NCBI GenBank assembly: GCA_032164245.1
Contig: JAVMKO010000200.1
Location: 115,001-179,000, forward strand
Direction of reading: 5' to 3'
Length of the DNA stretch: 64,000 bases
Origin: Sternotherus odoratus
Taxonomy: Eukaryota; Chordata; Testudines; Kinosternidae
The notes under the pieces were generated by a model. That model was not told where the DNA came from. It worked only from the letters and a program-made list of their open reading frames with translations, and did not search any database. The translations under genes were made by a program, and so were the position numbers. Each line of letters begins with the position of its first letter. The stretch's first letter is position 1. Shown piece by piece: positions 62,477 to 64,000 of the stretch.

Positions 62477-62727
62477 TTGGCTCCTACAGCTGACCAGAGG
62501 GAAGAATGGTGTGTAAAATTTCCAACAGTCTGGACCAAAAAGAAAATGGAATGTGGAAAAATAGATGCTTGTGTTAGAATTGTAGGTGAATGGGTTCCCC
62601 CGCCGAAGCAGTATCGGTGCCCCAGGGAAGCTGAGGAGCAGCTGGTGCAAATCATTAATGACCTATTCTATAGCAACATCATTAACCACAAACACACTCT
62701 CCTCATGGTCCAGCCAGAAGGGAAATG
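62477..62727 (+). pseudogene. Reverse transcriptase N-terminal remnant
   Basis: The frame shows VRIVGEWVPPPKQYRCPREA, then EEQLVQIINDLFYSNII and LMVQPEGK, the opening of a retroviral RT domain before the fingers. The catalytic YxDD region is absent: the element ends at 62727. Confidence 0.75.
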
Positions 62728-62779
62728 AGCAGGAATTCTTGCTGTTCAGCCATGGACACACTTACACAATGGCACAGCA

Positions 62780-63385
62780 GTGAGTGTGTTGTGGCATCAG
62801 GTCTGAGGAAACAATTGGAAGTGATCACTCAGAAAAAACTAGAGTGTCATGAGACGTTAAAGTCAAGCACCTCACTGTAGCTGAGTGGTTAAGGTGATGG
62901 ATTAGAAATCCATGGGGGGGTCTCCCTGCACAGGTTCAAATCCTGTCAACTATGGCTGAAAACCTGGTTTTCCAATGTCTGAGCATCCTTTGCATCAACA
63001 GTAGCTATTTCTTGTCTCACTCTCAGGCTATGTCTACACAGCAGAGTTATGCTCCTTTAGTTGAAGTGTTTTAATTAAAATACTGTGAATTTTGTGTCAC
63101 CAGAGCGCATCCCCTCTCACAACTCTTGCATGGCCCCAGAGAGCAGTGCACCATGGGTAGCTATCGCACTGTGTAACTGGCTGCAGGGTGCTTGGGGAAG
63201 GGTTTGCAATGGCTCATGGGCTGGTGCAGCATCACATGATGCAGGTTTCTCTATCCCATTGCTCCATGAGCATCCTACTAGATTGCCAGCTGCTTTTCAA
63301 CTGAAGTGTGTGCGGCAGGGCTGTGTGTGTGTACGAGTGTGAGGAGAGACAATGTGTGTGTTGCGGAAGAGTGAATGTGTCGGCG
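62780..63385 (+). repeat. tRNA-Ser cassette, copy 2 of the inverted duplication
   Basis: Counterpart of 40080-40680, in opposite orientation about 22 kb away. Similarity includes upstream GTGATCACTCAG, the tRNA, and downstream TGTCTCACTCTC, CAGAGAGCAGTGCACC and GGGTTTGCAATGGCTCATGG. It differs by indels, including an inserted TGCAGCATCACATGATGC near 63224. Confidence 0.85.
62871..62954 (+). tRNA. tRNA-Ser(AGA)-like pseudogene
   Basis: Anticodon arm ATGGA-TTAGAAA-TCCAT (anticodon AGA), the long variable arm and T arm ACAGG-TTCAAAT-CCTGT are good. The 5' acceptor strand CTCACTG does not pair with CAACTAT, so the acceptor stem is lost. The paired copy at 40503-40583 keeps a better acceptor stem. 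Confidence 0.65.
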
Positions 63386-63586
63386 CACAGTCTCTATGTT
63401 CAGGCAGCTGCTGGAAGCAACCAGTTCTGAGGCAGGGGGAAGGGGACAGCCTGACATCAGCTCTCACTGGCTCAGCCCAGCACAGCAATCTCTGTAACAC
63501 TCACTCCCTCCAACCCCCTTTGGGGATCCAGCCGGACAGGGGAAGGCAGCAGGTGATTCTAATTCTTATGAGCTATTCTGTGTATA

Positions 63587-63608
63587 TGTGTGTGTGTGTG
63601 TGTGTGTG
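63587..63608. repeat. (TG)n microsatellite
   Basis: Eleven uninterrupted TG dinucleotides. Confidence 0.9.
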
Positions 63609-63780
63609 CAGGGGAGGAACATGCTACCTGCTCAGAGGCCTTTATTCTCCAGCCTGGATGCCAGGAAGTTGCTCCTTCAACCCCCCCCCCCAAACACTCT
63701 CCTCTGAGGAAATGCAAAATGCTGAAGAGTAAAGCTAACATCCAAGAGACAGGTATCTAATGTCTTAGTGAATATTTCAT

Positions 63781-63853
63781 CATTTGACCAGTGATTTGAA
63801 TCCTGGACCTTCAGGTTAAAAGTCTGATGTTCAACCAACTGAGCTAACCAGGC
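63781..63853 (-). tRNA. tRNA-Lys(TTT)-like, degenerate
   Basis: Minus strand reads GCCTGGTTAGCTCAGTTGGT, anticodon arm TCAGA-CTTTTAA-CCTGA (anticodon TTT, one mismatch). The T arm has an extra base and poor pairing, and the 3' acceptor strand does not match GCCTGGT. Either a tRNA-Lys pseudogene or the tRNA-derived head of a SINE. Confidence 0.55.
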
Positions 63854-64000
63854 TCATAGGTGAAAAAAATAACAAGTTGGTGCATAGGAGAAACTGGTCA
63901 AGAAAAAGTGAGCAGGAGACAAAAGGTGAAGCCTTCTGCTCTCTCTCCCCCCGGCCCTAGCCTGGCCTGGTATTAGTGCTAGTGAAGAAGAGGGGCAGGT

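Larger units (their letters stand above)
59520..62727 (+). mobile_element. Decayed endogenous retrovirus: gag, protease, start of RT
   Basis: Plus-strand gag-like sequence runs from 59520 to 60369 and resumes at 61009, broken by stops and by an inserted LTR (60374-61004). Protease lies near 62007-62345 and the first part of reverse transcriptase at 62477-62727. Sequence then stops at the boundary with the tRNA-Ser duplication. No LTR pair was found. Confidence 0.65.

Noticed and set aside
62871..62954. A functional tRNA-Ser(AGA)
   Set aside because: The acceptor stem cannot pair, so it is recorded as a pseudogene despite a perfect anticodon arm.

Overview
The window is vertebrate, and most likely reptilian, with a turtle as the best fit. 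The evidence is the mixture of repeats: CR1 LINE fragments on both strands, MIR-type core-SINEs, a Penelope-like (GIY-YIG) fragment with a tail module that recurs elsewhere in the window, hAT, Tigger-like, Harbinger-like and Polinton-type DNA transposons, several endogenous retrovirus pieces and solo LTRs, alongside a MROH-family gene and a KRAB zinc-finger gene. The species is an inference from repeat families. Genes are split by introns, so operons and ribosome-binding sites do not apply.

Layout. 1-6.3 kb is G-rich minisatellite, mainly a ~35-bp unit repeated over about 5.7 kb. 6.3-12.9 kb holds LTR, MIR and CR1 fragments and two copies of a ~260-bp promoter/first-exon-like segment. 12.99-22.09 kb is a ten-exon maestro heat-like repeat (MROH) gene whose exons join in one frame except for one TAA in the ninth coding exon; two solo LTRs with clean target-site duplications lie in its introns. 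22.1-23.6 kb looks like one end of a Polinton/Maverick-type element: tandem repeats, a small two-exon gene and an integrase start. A two-LTR endogenous retrovirus on the minus strand (23.6-28.7 kb) cuts that integrase. 28.7-29.7 kb has three in-phase exons of an unrecognised coiled-coil protein, followed by minisatellites and a 1.7-kb TIR element. 34.0-35.7 kb is a second large minisatellite that has no stop codons in any minus-strand frame.

35.7-47.1 kb is bounded by two inverted copies of a CpG-rich promoter carrying ETS, CRE-like and ZNF143-like motifs. Between and beyond them are tRNA genes: tRNA-Val(AAC) and initiator tRNA-Met(CAT) look intact, while Ser, Arg, Asn and Lys copies are degraded to different degrees. 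49.2-55.85 kb is a KRAB zinc-finger gene (predicted ~706 residues, 17 intact C2H2 fingers), a probable sequence-specific nuclear repressor. 57.1-58.7 kb is a Myb/SANT-like (MSANTD/ZSCAN29-like) pseudogene, followed by a Penelope fragment, a decayed retrovirus with protease and early RT, and an inverted duplicate of a tRNA-Ser cassette also seen near 40.5 kb.

The genes do not form a pathway. The picture is a repeat-rich region where lineage-expanded families (MROH, KRAB-ZNF, MSANTD) and tRNA genes sit among mobile elements, some of which have probably altered splicing or gene integrity.
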